A stretch of DNA of 64,000 bases. It comes from Arthrobotrys musiformis (lineage: Eukaryota > Ascomycota > Orbiliomycetes > Orbiliales > Orbiliaceae). A model generated the notes under the pieces. It saw only the letters and a program-made list of their open reading frames with translations. It was not told the DNA's origin and did no database searches. The stretch is from the NCBI GenBank assembly GCA_036971715.1, contig JAVHJL010000013.1:1178001-1242000 (forward strand), given 5' to 3'. This document shows positions 32,923 to 44,093 of this stretch, one piece after another. A program made the position numbers and the translations under genes. The first letter of the stretch is position 1, and every line of letters begins with the position of its first letter.

Positions 32923-35900
32923 GTTGTTATAATTTGCTGGAGATAAACAATCAAGATCTGTAGAATAGTTCAAAGGAACCGCGACGATTCGATTGGAATA
33001 AAAGCGATTTAAGAAAGAAAGGTAATCATTAACCGTAGTCGAAATTCTAGAATATGACTAGATGGACCGTATTAGAATTTTTGATAACAATATTAAAGAT
33101 CGAAGACAATATATTCGTTGGATATAATAAAACAGAAGCTAGGAGCGGTATCGTATCGCAAGTAATATCAACAAAAGGAACTCCTTTAATGTGATATCAC
33201 ACCCAGAATATATGATAGCAAACGTGGTCTGCAGCACAGGCCACTCGTCTTCAATATCCCAAGGATATCAGGAGCTTGAATGGATGTTACGTAGGACTCG
33301 ACTCCCAAATTTGATCAAGGGCGAATTATATCAAACGACAAAGAGAAAGCTGACAAGGGGGGGGGGGGCGTGGGAATGGGAAAGGGTCCTCATAATAAAC
33401 CCTCACTTGGGGAAAAGGGAAAAAAAAAAAAAAAAAAAAAGAGCGTCGTAACATCGGATTAATGCTTCTTCTGCACAGCCATTCGGTTCGCGAATCGGCA
33501 TCAGATGCATCAGGGCCGATAGCACGGAAAGTTATTTCCAGTTCCGGGGTTTTGTTCCCCTAAGTTTACATGGGAAAGTTTAAGCTAATGCCGACGTCAG
33601 GAGGTTTATGTAAGTATGCAAAGTGCTCTGTACTTTGAGTGCATGAATAATACGTCCCTGACCTGCCAGGAGGTATGGTACGTAACTTTAGAGTGTAAAG
33701 TTCCAGAAGCCTTGCAGATACCAAAGTATATTCGAATTCTCCTCAAGCCGGGTCTGGATGCCAGGGAAAGAAAGCTTAAGTTCGACGAACCCTTTTTCCT
33801 TTTGGCATTTGCAAAAATAAAGATAAATTAAAAAAACGTTCGAGTAAACTTACCAGAAAGTCTGAAGAAGAAAAGAAAAGAAGAGAAGAAAGAAAAAGAA
33901 ACCAATTGCAATCCAGTCTAGTTTTCCATTAAGGTGTGTGGGCTCGTAAAAAATAAAATATCACGATAGAATATCTTGATATATAATGCCACCCCAAAGG
34001 AGGCGTGCGTGTTGTTGGAGAATTCGAACGAGCCAACCAGCCAGTCAGAATTCGAGGTTACACCGCAGTACCCACTCCCAATTCGAAGAGCCAAGAGGTT
34101 TGGATGTAACTGAAGACGGGCGGGTCCACCAGGGAAGTGCGGCTTGCGTAAGCTATCGGGTGTTGGTCGGTTTCGTAGTATCCCAGGTATTCAATTAAGA
34201 ATGTCTTTTGTAAAAATAACTTTGGATCCAGGATCCGGAGGGCAAATGTGGTATATTGGAACCGCTACGTACTCAAGCACATACGTAGATACTTGCCCAA
34301 GTACTCAAGTTAAGTGCTTGTTAGCCCGGGCTATGGCGGTCATGAAACAGCAATAGAGAATATAAAGAATCCGAATGGCGGATGCCAGGTTGAGACCTGG
34401 AAGAGGAAGCCGGCAGTTGTAGAATTAGAAGCCCGAGGAACAAAGAACAAAGAAAGCCTAAGACACCAAGAAGACAGAAGACAATGGCAGGGAAGGCTTA
34501 AGTGAATGAACAGAGACCAGAATCAACGGACGCATGGGAAAGACAAGCTTCCGCTCTCGCATATTTAACAAGACCCTTCCAAGGGCCTAATAGTTACAGC
34601 CTCCTACATACAAAACGGAAATCCTAATCTTTCCAAAAAGTAAGCATGATTGACAGGAGAAAGGGAAAAAAGGCTGACGGGGTTTGGGCCTCAGCTCAAA
34701 CATCAACCGCGAGCCGTCTAACTGAGAGCAAATGGTGGCATTCTGCAATTGTGAGTACATGCAAACGCCCCCCGAGGGGGAGGATATCATAGGTCGGATT
34801 GCATGTTACTTGGCCTGTTGACATTTAGCGGTCGATCTCAGTGAGACGAGAATGCAAATTGCATTTGGATGCACATATGCCGCAACTCGAGACGAAGTCC
34901 TAGTTTGTATATAATGACGCAGCCTCTCAAAAATTATAAGAGATTGACATGAAGCAAAACCACCTTTTCAAAGTATATGTACATACATACATACATAGAC
35001 ACACATCCCTCTTACTTGCTTGGCCACGGTCGGGTAGGTCAGCCATTCTGAATGGGCGGTAAACCAGCATCTGGGCCTGATGGGCGGCGGTGCATGTATA
35101 CACACCTACTCAAGGAAGCAGGTACTCCAATCTTCGAGTATGTGGTATTCATTGGCGGTGAAGCGCAGTGGGAAATATGTGTTGACAGACGTTTGGGATT
35201 GTATACATGTAGATACAGCTCCCAGCTTGGCTTGGCTAGCAGCACTAGCCTGCGGCAGTACGTAGACTATTTCTACAGGCAGCATTCCAGGGCCCAGCTT
35301 CAGTCTAGAACATCTACCTGAGCTTCCCTAGGGCCCTGCCTCAGGGAGAAAAAAAAAAAAACTAGGGTAGGATTTTTTTGACATGAAATGCTTAACCTTC
35401 CCAGGTACGGAACAGAGTGCTCGTTTGAGACCGTGAACGGAGTATACTAGGCGAGCTAGGAATCCATGATTCAGCCTCGTTAGAGATATCTCTTGCAGCG
35501 CCACGCTTGCATGTCGATATCTTGGCTATCGCCTGCCGCCCAAGCTACGGGCTATTTTGTAATTTGATCTTCAATTGTCGTACAACATGATATTAGCCTT
35601 ACCTCGACGCGGCAAGGCTGGCGGTTTTCTAGATTGCTTTCTGAATTTGCACCTGAACAACCGAGCGGAATGCAACCTCTTTTTATATATATAGAAGATT
35701 CATAAAGAAAATATTTTAAATGAGAATATTGGTGGAATGGCCTCGTAGACGACCAAACAAGGTACTTGGTCAAGTAACTCGTATCATCATATATGCATAA
35801 CGACTACCTAGCTGAATACCCATCTTGCGGCCCTCCAGTTCTATGACGCCACTTGATACCCCCAGCATCAATTCGATACCCTTTAGTCCATATCTTAGTT

Positions 35901-36517
35901 CTATGGTACAACTAAAGAGCCGCTGTATCCCGTCTGTGGCACACTAGCTCCGATATCCCCAGCCTTCAAACCTACTATTTATTACCAGACAACGTCCTTC
36001 TAGGGACAAGGGAAAGGATGGGCTGGAAGATCCCCAAACTAAGAGAAAAAGAGAGAAATATAAAACAAGAACGCAAAAGACCAAATGTACAGTGAATGGT
36101 AACCAATTGGCTATGTTCGGGGAGACGGGTAAGATCCGATATTCAATACCAGACTATGGATGAGACATAAAGAGAAAAGATATGTATGCTACATACACTT
36201 GGAATGAAAACATCATATCTTGAGGGATAAGAGGTCGAAAGGTTGCCCGTAGTCATGAGGGGGGGGAAGGACGTCTCCTGTGTAGGAGGACAAAAAGGCC
36301 TCCATTCTCTTCCGTGAATCATTATCGCTTGAAGAGATCAATAGAAGGCAAGAGGGGATAAAGAAATCGCTTATTATGAAAAATGAAACCCTGGACCAAA
36401 AATACGAACCAGAAGCAGAGCTCATCATCGCCTGCTAAAGATCAATGCTGACTTAAGAGGAACAAACACCATTACAAAAAGTACACGGCAAGCGGTTCCC
36501 ACACAAACAACTTAACA
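32923..36517. other. Large intergenic region between glycosyltransferase start and COT1 end
   Basis: No gene was recognised in these 3.6 kb. It holds the glycosyltransferase promoter, a G-run at about 33,357-33,367, a poly-A run at about 33,421-33,440, a purine-only tract at about 33,860-33,900 and a TACA microsatellite at about 34,978-34,998. GTACTCAAG occurs twice near 34,270-34,310, with small CAAGCAC/GTGCTTG inverted repeats around them. The rightmost 300 bp are probably the COT1 3' untranslated region. Confidence 0.4.
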
Positions 36518-38475
36518 CTAGAAGCCGCCATGACGGTTGAGTTGATCACTAAAAAGAGCAAACAAGTTGATATGTTAGCTAGGTGCCATCACCTCAAGAA
36601 GTAGTTGGGGTGAAAGGGGAACGGTGACGTACAAACGCTTGTAAGTGTACCCAATGAAAGGCAATCCGGTTTCCTCTCCAGGTCCGGGAGGCTGAAGACT
36701 TCCCTGGGCTTGGGCGGCACGCATGGCAGCCACGGCGGGAGCGTCAGGCACGTTTTCAAGATCGTCAGTTGGGAAGTATGTCGTATCCGTCATGCTCTTC
36801 AACTGGGGTTTGAAAGGCGCGTCGATTTGGCGGAGGGTGTTCCAATCGACCCCATTAAAGAATGGGTGACGCTTGATCTCCTCGGCACCGTGTCGTCCAA
36901 GACGCTTATCAGCGGAAGTAATCAATGATCTTATCAAGTCCTCCGCTTCTGGGGAGAGGTGGATCTCTTCTGGGAAGTAGAGACTCTCCTGCCAATTGAC
37001 AATTTTTCGGTACGTTTCGTGCGCTTCCTCAGCACAGAATGGAGGCCATCCGATGAGGCACTCGAACATGATAGTTCCGAGTGACCACCAATCGCACTCC
37101 TGGCCGTAACCTTGGTGGATGAATATTTCCGGCGCAATGTAGTCAGGAGTACCGACGGTCGAGTAAGCCATGACACGACGTGATTTACGCCACGTGTTGA
37201 CTTGGTTTCTGTTAGAAATCGTCAGGTGGATCGCGTCGATCATAACGCTATTTCTGTCGCGAGGCGCTGAAGGAGCCTGCGACCTCTCTAGCAACTTCTG
37301 GTAGTACGCTTGGTCATGTGTCTTATGGAAACCAGTTGACAACCCGAAGTCGGACAATTTGATGTGCCCGTTTATGTCAATCAAAATGTTGTCGGGCTTG
37401 ATGTCTCTGAACAAGGAATTTGAATTAGATCCAATTCTATTATCGGGTTGGGGGATAAGCTTACCGGTGAATGAAGCCAAGTTTATGGACCGCCTCGATA
37501 GCCAGGACGCACTCAGCCATGTAAAATCTGGTCACGTCCTCACTGAAGACTTCATATTTGATGAGCATCGTCATCAAGTCACCACCGGGGAGAAACTCCA
37601 TGATAAGATACAAGTAGATGGAATCTTGGAAACTGTAAAACAGATTCACGACCCAAGGGCTGTCAGATTCAGCAAGAACATCTCGCTCGGCCTTGACATG
37701 GGCCAATTGGTCTTTCTTACTATTGGGGAAATGCCTGTCAGCTACTAAACTTTTAAAGGATCGGTGGCCTTTCCACCCCATCGTCGTGGGATACTTACAA
37801 CATCTCACTCTTCAACAGAGTCTTCATAGCATAGATTCTGCCGTTATCCTTTTTCTGGACCAAACGAACTTCACCGAATGCGCCTTTACCGATCACTTTA
37901 ATCGTATGAAAGTCATCAGCGGTCATCCTCGTGCGTCTCAACCTGAGGAAGTTAGACTCCTGAGAGCCGAAGTTAACACGCTGCATGTTTTTCCTTTCCT
38001 CAGACATCCTCGGCTCGTTGCTGATTCGAGTTTCCAATTCCTGACGCCTGTGTTTATTCGAAATATCATTAGTATAGATGTAATAATTAAACGGGCACTG
38101 ATAATAAAAAGGATGGATGCAATGTACGAACCTGACATTTCGCTCCAATGCGTGCTGGACATTTTGCTTGTAGAAGAGTTCAATCTTCAATTTGCAGGCA
38201 GTCGCTCGCTCCCTAGTGATCGGTGCATAAGTGGTTGGATCTCTTTGAATAGAATAGTCCTCTTCGAACTTATTGCTACCGAGACTACCAGCAGTTCGAG
38301 GACGTTGTTGAGGATTGTTGCCACCATTGGAAGGATTGGGAAGTGCAGAACCAAAACCACCTGGCGAGCCCGCCTGGGCAAACCCTTGCTGCTGGGGGGT
38401 CTGTGGAGCGCCAGGTTGTTGTTGGTAGTACTGGTTACCATAACCCTGGTTGGGCTGGTTCTGATAGGGATTCAT
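36518..38475 (-). CDS. cot1: NDR/LATS-family Ser/Thr kinase COT1 (Cbk1/Orb6)
   Basis: Five exons, 38475-38132, 38047-37799, 37719-37465, 37406-36633 and 36548-36518, give 550 aa. The Gln/Pro/Gly-rich N-terminus (1-65) precedes the Mob-binding helix region (ITRERATACKLKIELFYKQ, about 86-150). The kinase domain has GKGAFGEV (168-175), Lys190 in YAMK, HRD with Asp284, and DFG at 302-304. The NDR-type insert ends RKSRRVMAYSTVGTPDYIAPE, with the activation-loop Ser. The C-terminal hydrophobic motif FIGYTYKRF is completed only by the last 31-nt exon, which ends DQLNRHGGF. COT1 with Mob2 controls polar growth and septation at hyphal tips (family knowledge). An unspliced last intron would add 18 unrelated residues. 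The 5' leader is long and pyrimidine-rich with upstream ATGs. Confidence 0.96.
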
Positions 38476-39584
38476 TGTTGATGATGATGGAGATTGTCGA
38501 TTTCCAAGAAATGCAAGGAATTGAGTCGAGGCAAGAAGTAGAGGGTAAATAGGAGCTTTGGAGGGAGCTTGAAATGGAGCTTAGCTTGGAGAGAGAGGAA
38601 GAGGAGGGAGCTAAATGAAAGAAGGAAAGGAGCGAGGGTATCGGCTAATGAGCTTGAAAGGGGTTCGTGAAAGCTGCAGGCAACGAACGGGAAGGAGAGG
38701 AGGAGCGTGAAGGTGGGGAGAGAAGGTGATAACGAGGATGACGATGGTCGTGATGATGGTGATGATGCCGCTCCAGACGGGGAGGTCGAGGTGAAGGTAA
38801 GGTGGAGAGGCGGAGGATGAAGCGGTTGCGAGGTCGTTGCTTGTTGGTTGTGGTTGGTGGAGATAGAAGGACGGAGGAGGTTTGGAACGCATTGTCGACA
38901 ACACAAGCCAGCTTAGCTTCCACCACATCTCTTATCCACTTCCACAACCACCAAGACAAAACACCACAGGTAAGCCTGGCCAATGTGATGGAATATACAG
39001 TTCACGATAGCTAATTGCATTGTCACTAGTATCCACTAGGAGGCTGCCAGGTACTGTTCTACTCTCTCGAGCTGGTCAAGTTAAGCCGGTTACAAACTAT
39101 AACAAGAAGCTGCGAGAGCTCTATTGATATTGCATTGGCCAATCGACGGCTACGAAATATTAATATCATCATCGCTATCACTGCCAATTAGTGCTGTTTC
39201 TGCCTGCCTGCAGAAAAAAGAATACTTCATCGATCAAGAGGCCCTTCTCATTCCAATCCACAGGCTTTCATGCACGTTTGCATTTGCATTTGCATTTGAG
39301 CCAGGACCAGTCCGGGACCCTGAATCAAGCTGTGCTGTGGCGGCGGTTGAGAGGCTCAAACAGCTCCAACCCCAAACCAGCCAATCAAACGCGCAGACCC
39401 ATCGCTAATAACCCAATTTTTTCCAACATTACAAAAACGACGCCGAAAACACAATTTCGAAGTACGACAATTTATATCATCACGAGGAGGGGAAGAGGGT
39501 AAAATCACACCGGTGGAGGGAACCCAATACTTGCGACCGTACTGGATCACATTCCGGCTAGAACTCATCTTATACATACGAACA
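38476..39584. promoter_or_regulatory. Divergent COT1 / uS11m intergenic region with long COT1 leader
   Basis: These 1.1 kb separate two divergent genes. From 38,480 to about 38,950 the minus strand is strongly pyrimidine-rich and contains several upstream ATGs in all frames (at 38906, 38928 and 38983 among others), opening overlapping frames of 105-144 codons with repetitive Ser/Pro/Leu translations. This looks like a COT1 leader with upstream ORFs, not a protein gene. A short TTTGCA repeat lies at about 39,278-39,298. Confidence 0.5.
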
Positions 39585-40349
39585 ATGGCCAGCTCAAAAT
39601 CCCTACCGCTCCTCCTACGGTCCGCTCGAGCGACACCCTCCTCGATATCATCGACCATATGCCCCTCCTGCCGCTCCTCTCTAGCCTCCCGTCTAGCCAT
39701 TCCTTCGGTATCTTCCCGACGCCATTATGCAGACGATAAATCCTTCAGAGGCGGAAACCTCATGGACATCTTGACTACACGAACCATAACCCCAACACCG
39801 GCTCCCATCGAACCATCCTCCATCATTCCGGGCCGTCAATCGTCCGGCCTGCTCTTTGGAGAGCAAAAAAAGTCCACCGGCCCTTCTCGCCTTGGACGGG
39901 GTGCCTATCAGGATATCATGTCGGGGTCAGGTGCTGCAGATAGCCCTAGATACCCACAAGGAGCCACAATTCTAGATCCGTGGGGTCAATTGTTCCACCT
40001 CCACGTTTATTCGACAAAACATAACACCCACATCACATTCACCGATCCAAAAAGGAACGCCATAATCTCCTCTTCTACTGGTGTATTAGGATTTAAAAAG
40101 GCTGGCAGACATTCTTACGATGCGGCATACCAGCTCGCCGCACACGTTTTCCAGAAAATTGAGGACAAGGGATTAATACCGAAGAAGGTGGAGGTGGTGC
40201 TCAGAGGCTTCGGTGTGGGGAGAGAAGCCGTCACAAAGGCCCTTCTAGGGAAGGAAGGGAGGTACATCAAAGATGTAGTGGTGAGAGTCACAGATGCCAC
40301 AAGGACCAAGTTTGGTGGTACCAGGAGTAAGAACAGGAGAAGGTTGTAG
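39585..40349 (+). CDS. MRPS18: Mitochondrial small-subunit ribosomal protein uS11m
   Basis: Single exon, 254 aa. The ATG at 39585 (GAACAATGG) starts a presequence-like stretch rich in Ser, Arg and Leu, with a likely cleavage near SSRRHYADD. A fungal-specific linker follows. The C-terminal 130 residues are the S11 domain: HVYSTKHNTHITFTDPKRN, then ISSSTGVLGFKKAGRHSYDA, AYQLAAHVFQKIEDKG, VEVVLRGFGVGREAVTKALL, and the basic end TRTKFGGTRSKNRRRL. uS11 sits at the platform of the small subunit next to the mRNA exit (family knowledge). It is divergent from COT1 with 1.1 kb between. Confidence 0.93.
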   Translation: MASSKSLPLLLRSARATPSSISSTICPSCRSSLASRLAIPSVSSRRHYADDKSFRGGNLMDILTTRTITPTPAPIEPSSIIPGRQSSGLLFGEQKKSTGPSRLGRGAYQDIMSGSGAADSPRYPQGATILDPWGQLFHLHVYSTKHNTHITFTDPKRNAIISSSTGVLGFKKAGRHSYDAAYQLAAHVFQKIEDKGLIPKKVEVVLRGFGVGREAVTKALLGKEGRYIKDVVVRVTDATRTKFGGTRSKNRRRL

Positions 40350-41894
40350 TTGTACTACTGTCGACTTTTATTCAAGTACTCGTCTGATCTATTTTATCTC
40401 GTCCCCAACCAACCCGCATGGGGCATCTCTTATACCTTTCCTTTCATCATTTTGTATATTTTTCGGAGAGGCTCCCGGGGGCAACAGGATGCAGGAGTGA
40501 TATCAGCGTATCATATTGTACATATACTCATATACCACCCCCACAATGCGCAGTAAATCCTCCTACATCTTCCCTTCCCTTCCCCTCTTTTCTACCCCGC
40601 AAGTATTCCTTTATTGGCGTTTAACTCTGATCCCCAGAAATCGATGACTTGTCTACCTTCAATCGAAAGGTCTGTGCCTCCTTTTGTATTTACCCGTGTA
40701 TAAAACCCCCCATCTTCAGTTCGAAAGTACCCGACACATGTGATGTCCACTAAAAAGATATAAAAAAAAACTCTGAAACACAGCATGCAAAAAAGATACC
40801 TCCCACACCCGTCAGATCTGTGTTCACACCGCACAAACGCACACACGCACTCGCCTCGTAATTAAGCATTTTATAAAACTCAACAGCCGGGATTCGCACA
40901 TGCCTCCCGCCGGTGTTACACCGCTGAAACACGAAAAAAAGAGGGGGGAAAGAGCAATGGCTAATTATGGATTCACACTCTTTTCCTTCCTTCCTTCCTT
41001 CCTTTCCAACTTTTTTTTTGTCGTACTACAATGGGATACCAATATAAGCCCAACCGTATACGTACGTGCCGTGTACATGCGCATGTGCCTGCGGGACAAT
41101 AATTTGATAGTTTGATATATTGATACCCGGCCCAGCGGAGATAAAATTAAAAAAAAAAAAATCCTCCATTCATAAAATGAGGAGTAATAATATGGAGCAC
41201 ACTATATTATTAATTTAATGCTACTACCGAAGGAGAATTCGGCTGTTTTCGAATAAATCACCATCCTTTATAGACAGCTATTTTATTTAGTATGCATCAA
41301 TATGCAGGCCGGCAGGGAGGTTTCTGCCCGCTATCAACTAATACTAGTACTAACAACAAAAGGAGACAAGAGGTAAGTGAGAGTGTTTTTGACAGTAGAA
41401 AAACATAGAGGTAAAGGGAAGCAAGGTACTAGAGAGTGTCGCCTGTGAAGAGAAGAAAAAGTAAGGAATAGTTGGTATTATCTACAATTGGTAGAGCATT
41501 TTTAAGTGAGAGAAAGAAAATAATAAAAAAAGAGACAATGAGATGCTATGATACAGCATTAAAAAGGAAAGAATGAAAAAAAAAAAAAAAGATATCCTGG
41601 AAATATAAATAGGTAGAAAGGTGATAAAAGGAGTACAATGCAAAATCGAATTCCTCTTTCGAGGACTCCGTAGGGTATCGTACAAAGAAATTGAAAAAGA
41701 AAGAAAGATGGAAAAAGAGAAAGCTATTTAAGAAATACATCGCTGACCAAGCTATAGACGGGGAAATTTCAGAAGGAATGAGTGAAATAGTAACATCCTC
41801 CTTCCCAATACCAAACAAGTAAAGATATAAAAGACCGATTAGAAAATAAAAAACCACGACCAACTATGAGAAAATCCGAAATAATAATGACTCC
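40350..41894. other. Convergent 3' region of uS11m and the kelch protein gene
   Basis: The two flanking genes converge across 1.5 kb, so this is mostly 3' untranslated and non-coding sequence. It carries homopolymer A runs (about 41,148-41,161 and 41,577-41,592), a TTCC repeat at about 40,988-41,005, and long purine-rich stretches. No gene was recognised. Confidence 0.45.
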
Positions 41895-44093
41895 TTAATC
41901 CCTAACGAACCAGCCGAGTCCTTGGTCGCCTCTCGGTGCGGCGGTCGTATTATTCTGCCTGTCATTACCGAAAAACCCAAAACTATCCGTTTTATTGAAG
42001 TTGCTATTGGGGGGTTGTAGTATACTATCGTCTGCTTCGCTGTATACGCTGCTCTCAACCCTAGCTTGCTCCGGCTGGCTAAGGGCTAGATTATGCTTCG
42101 ACTGTGCGTGAGCAACCTTCTTAGCAAAATCCGGATGGCTGAGAGCCTCGCCGAAGAAATTTATCGATGAAGCTCCTGCCGAGCTGACAGATATTTGCGA
42201 GCCTGCGGATCGTTGAAAAAGGCCTGGTGCCCTGGGCGGCTCAAATCCTAGGTATCCCGAGTCACCATGTGGCGGCGAGTTATCCTTCATGACATCACCG
42301 AAAGTAGGAGTCGGGAGGTCTGAGGAGAAAACGGCAGAGTGTGATGCGTAGCTTGACCGAACATACCCAATCGATGGATACGATTGTCTTCGCTCGTCGT
42401 GGTCGTCAGGGAATTCCGAGATCGAGTACGATGACCTTGAAGCGTCACTTGGGTTTCTTTGTAGACTAGCGCCATTTTGTACCAGGTTCGTAGTAGAGTT
42501 GCCCGAGAAATACCTGCTCCATCCGGATCCACGCTGGGTGGGTTGCATTTCAAGATTAGTGCCAGCAGCTGGACCAAGGACGGCGCCGCGAGGGAGGTCG
42601 ACATGTGGGAATTCCAACTCTTCCTTCGCAGTGCGTTCGCGGAAACTCTTCTGTCTGCGGCCGAATACCGTGGTTTTAGTGCCTCCAGCTTCCTTCATGA
42701 ATGAGGCACCTCTATCCTTGAAAGACATTCCCGAGTCCCGACGAGGAGCAGGCATAATACCCCCCATGCTTCTCGATTGCGGCCCTTCTTCGTCGCCAGG
42801 TTTTTCGGCAAGCCCAGCAGCCTTCATCTTCTTTCTCTTGCAGCGAAGGATGATGTATGCGGTACCAAGAATCAATGCAACCAAGAGAACCACGCCGAGG
42901 ATAATGAACAAGAGCTGAGTGCTAGTCTTTAACCCTTGAGGTTCACCCTCAGTAGCGCTAGATTCGGTAGCAGACGACAGATCTGCAGTGCCAGTAGCAG
43001 TCGCTGCGATTGTCGCTGCAGCAGTGGTCAAAGCGGCAGTACTTGTTCCAATTGAGCTTGACACTGCTGTCGATGTTTCCCGACTCTTAGCACTTAATGT
43101 CACATTTTCGTCCAAAACCTTTTGTGTCCCGAAAAGAGAAGCCGCGCTAACCCATCCTCCTTCTGTGTAGTCGAAAATAGAGAGTGGATCGTTGTCGGTG
43201 CCGCCTCCACTGATAACAACGTATTTGTTGTTCGAGGTGATGGCGAAGTCTCGGCGGGCCGATTTGGGGGCAAGCGTAGCGTTATAAGAGGGCCAGTTAG
43301 CGGATGTCAGAGTGTGGTCTCTGGACTTCAGTTTGGCGGGGGCGGTAGCATTGTAAAGAGGTACGAGTTCCACGTTCGCAGGGCTTTGACTAAAATCAAA
43401 TGTGAGGAGCATTTTAGAGCCATCGTCGCCCCCGACAACGGTACCAGAGGCGTAGCCAACAGGTAGTGGGGCAGCTAGGGCACCAGGGAGATCCTTCCAG
43501 CCTTCAATGCTTGAGTAACTGAAGACGTGAGTATTAGCCGGATCGCCGCCAGAGATGATGGCAGTGTGAGCATTGAGGGTTTGGACAACAGGAAATATCA
43601 GAGGGGGGGCAAGTCCAGTCGGTAGCGAGGAAACCATCATATCGTTGACATTGATCAAAAAGGCCATCGAACTCGGTTGGTAGTCTTCCGAATACCAGTT
43701 TCCAGCATAGACAAATATCTGTTTCGATTCCTCCAAAAATGCGGCTCCATGATGTGTCAGGTTGAATAGAGTCTTATCCTGCAGTTGATGATTTTCCCAC
43801 GTCTTTTGTGCAAAGCTGTACTTCTGAAGTCCCATATACTCTGGGTTTTCGGTTTCGGTTTCCGGCGCAACATCGCCTCCAACGATATAGAGGGCCTCGT
43901 CTGCAGTTCCAACGCCTGAATGTACGCATACCGAGCCTTTGGTAGCTACCTGCTTTCCCTTAATTTCCGTCCATTTACCCCCGGTTTTCAGCGGTATGCT
44001 GAAGAACCCATTTTCAGTATAAGCGTAGAGTGTATTGTCGACAATGGTGGTACAGTGTTGCCCGAGCGGGCTTGGTGGTTTAGGGACTGACAT
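41895..44093 (-). CDS. Kelch-like beta-propeller protein with one membrane segment
   Basis: Single exon, 732 aa from the ATG at 44093. The first 330 residues look like a kelch beta-propeller: LYIVGGD, QIFVYAGNWY, TAIISGGDP, GTVVGGDD and YVVISGGG recur, with several Asn-X-Ser/Thr sites (NLT, NAT). A Ser/Thr/Ala-rich stalk, one membrane segment at about 393-417 (LLFIILGVVLLVALILGTAY) and a basic RCKRKK stop-transfer follow. The 300-residue tail is rich in Ser, Gly and Arg (SFRERTAKEELEFP, SGWSRYFSG). Homologues in filamentous fungi are, as I recall, often mislabelled 'pre-mRNA splicing factor CLF1'; the true CLF1 is at 8746-11023. No signal peptide is visible at this start; the frame is open upstream to an acceptor-like TTATTAG, so a 5' exon is possible. 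Confidence 0.8.
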   Translation of the reverse strand: MSVPKPPSPLGQHCTTIVDNTLYAYTENGFFSIPLKTGGKWTEIKGKQVATKGSVCVHSGVGTADEALYIVGGDVAPETETENPEYMGLQKYSFAQKTWENHQLQDKTLFNLTHHGAAFLEESKQIFVYAGNWYSEDYQPSSMAFLINVNDMMVSSLPTGLAPPLIFPVVQTLNAHTAIISGGDPANTHVFSYSSIEGWKDLPGALAAPLPVGYASGTVVGGDDGSKMLLTFDFSQSPANVELVPLYNATAPAKLKSRDHTLTSANWPSYNATLAPKSARRDFAITSNNKYVVISGGGTDNDPLSIFDYTEGGWVSAASLFGTQKVLDENVTLSAKSRETSTAVSSSIGTSTAALTTAAATIAATATGTADLSSATESSATEGEPQGLKTSTQLLFIILGVVLLVALILGTAYIILRCKRKKMKAAGLAEKPGDEEGPQSRSMGGIMPAPRRDSGMSFKDRGASFMKEAGGTKTTVFGRRQKSFRERTAKEELEFPHVDLPRGAVLGPAAGTNLEMQPTQRGSGWSRYFSGNSTTNLVQNGASLQRNPSDASRSSYSISEFPDDHDERRQSYPSIGYVRSSYASHSAVFSSDLPTPTFGDVMKDNSPPHGDSGYLGFEPPRAPGLFQRSAGSQISVSSAGASSINFFGEALSHPDFAKKVAHAQSKHNLALSQPEQARVESSVYSEADDSILQPPNSNFNKTDSFGFFGNDRQNNTTAAPRGDQGLGWFVRD

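Noticed and set aside
34970..35000. CRISPR-like short repeats
   Set aside because: It is a simple TACA microsatellite with no spacers, in a eukaryotic genome.
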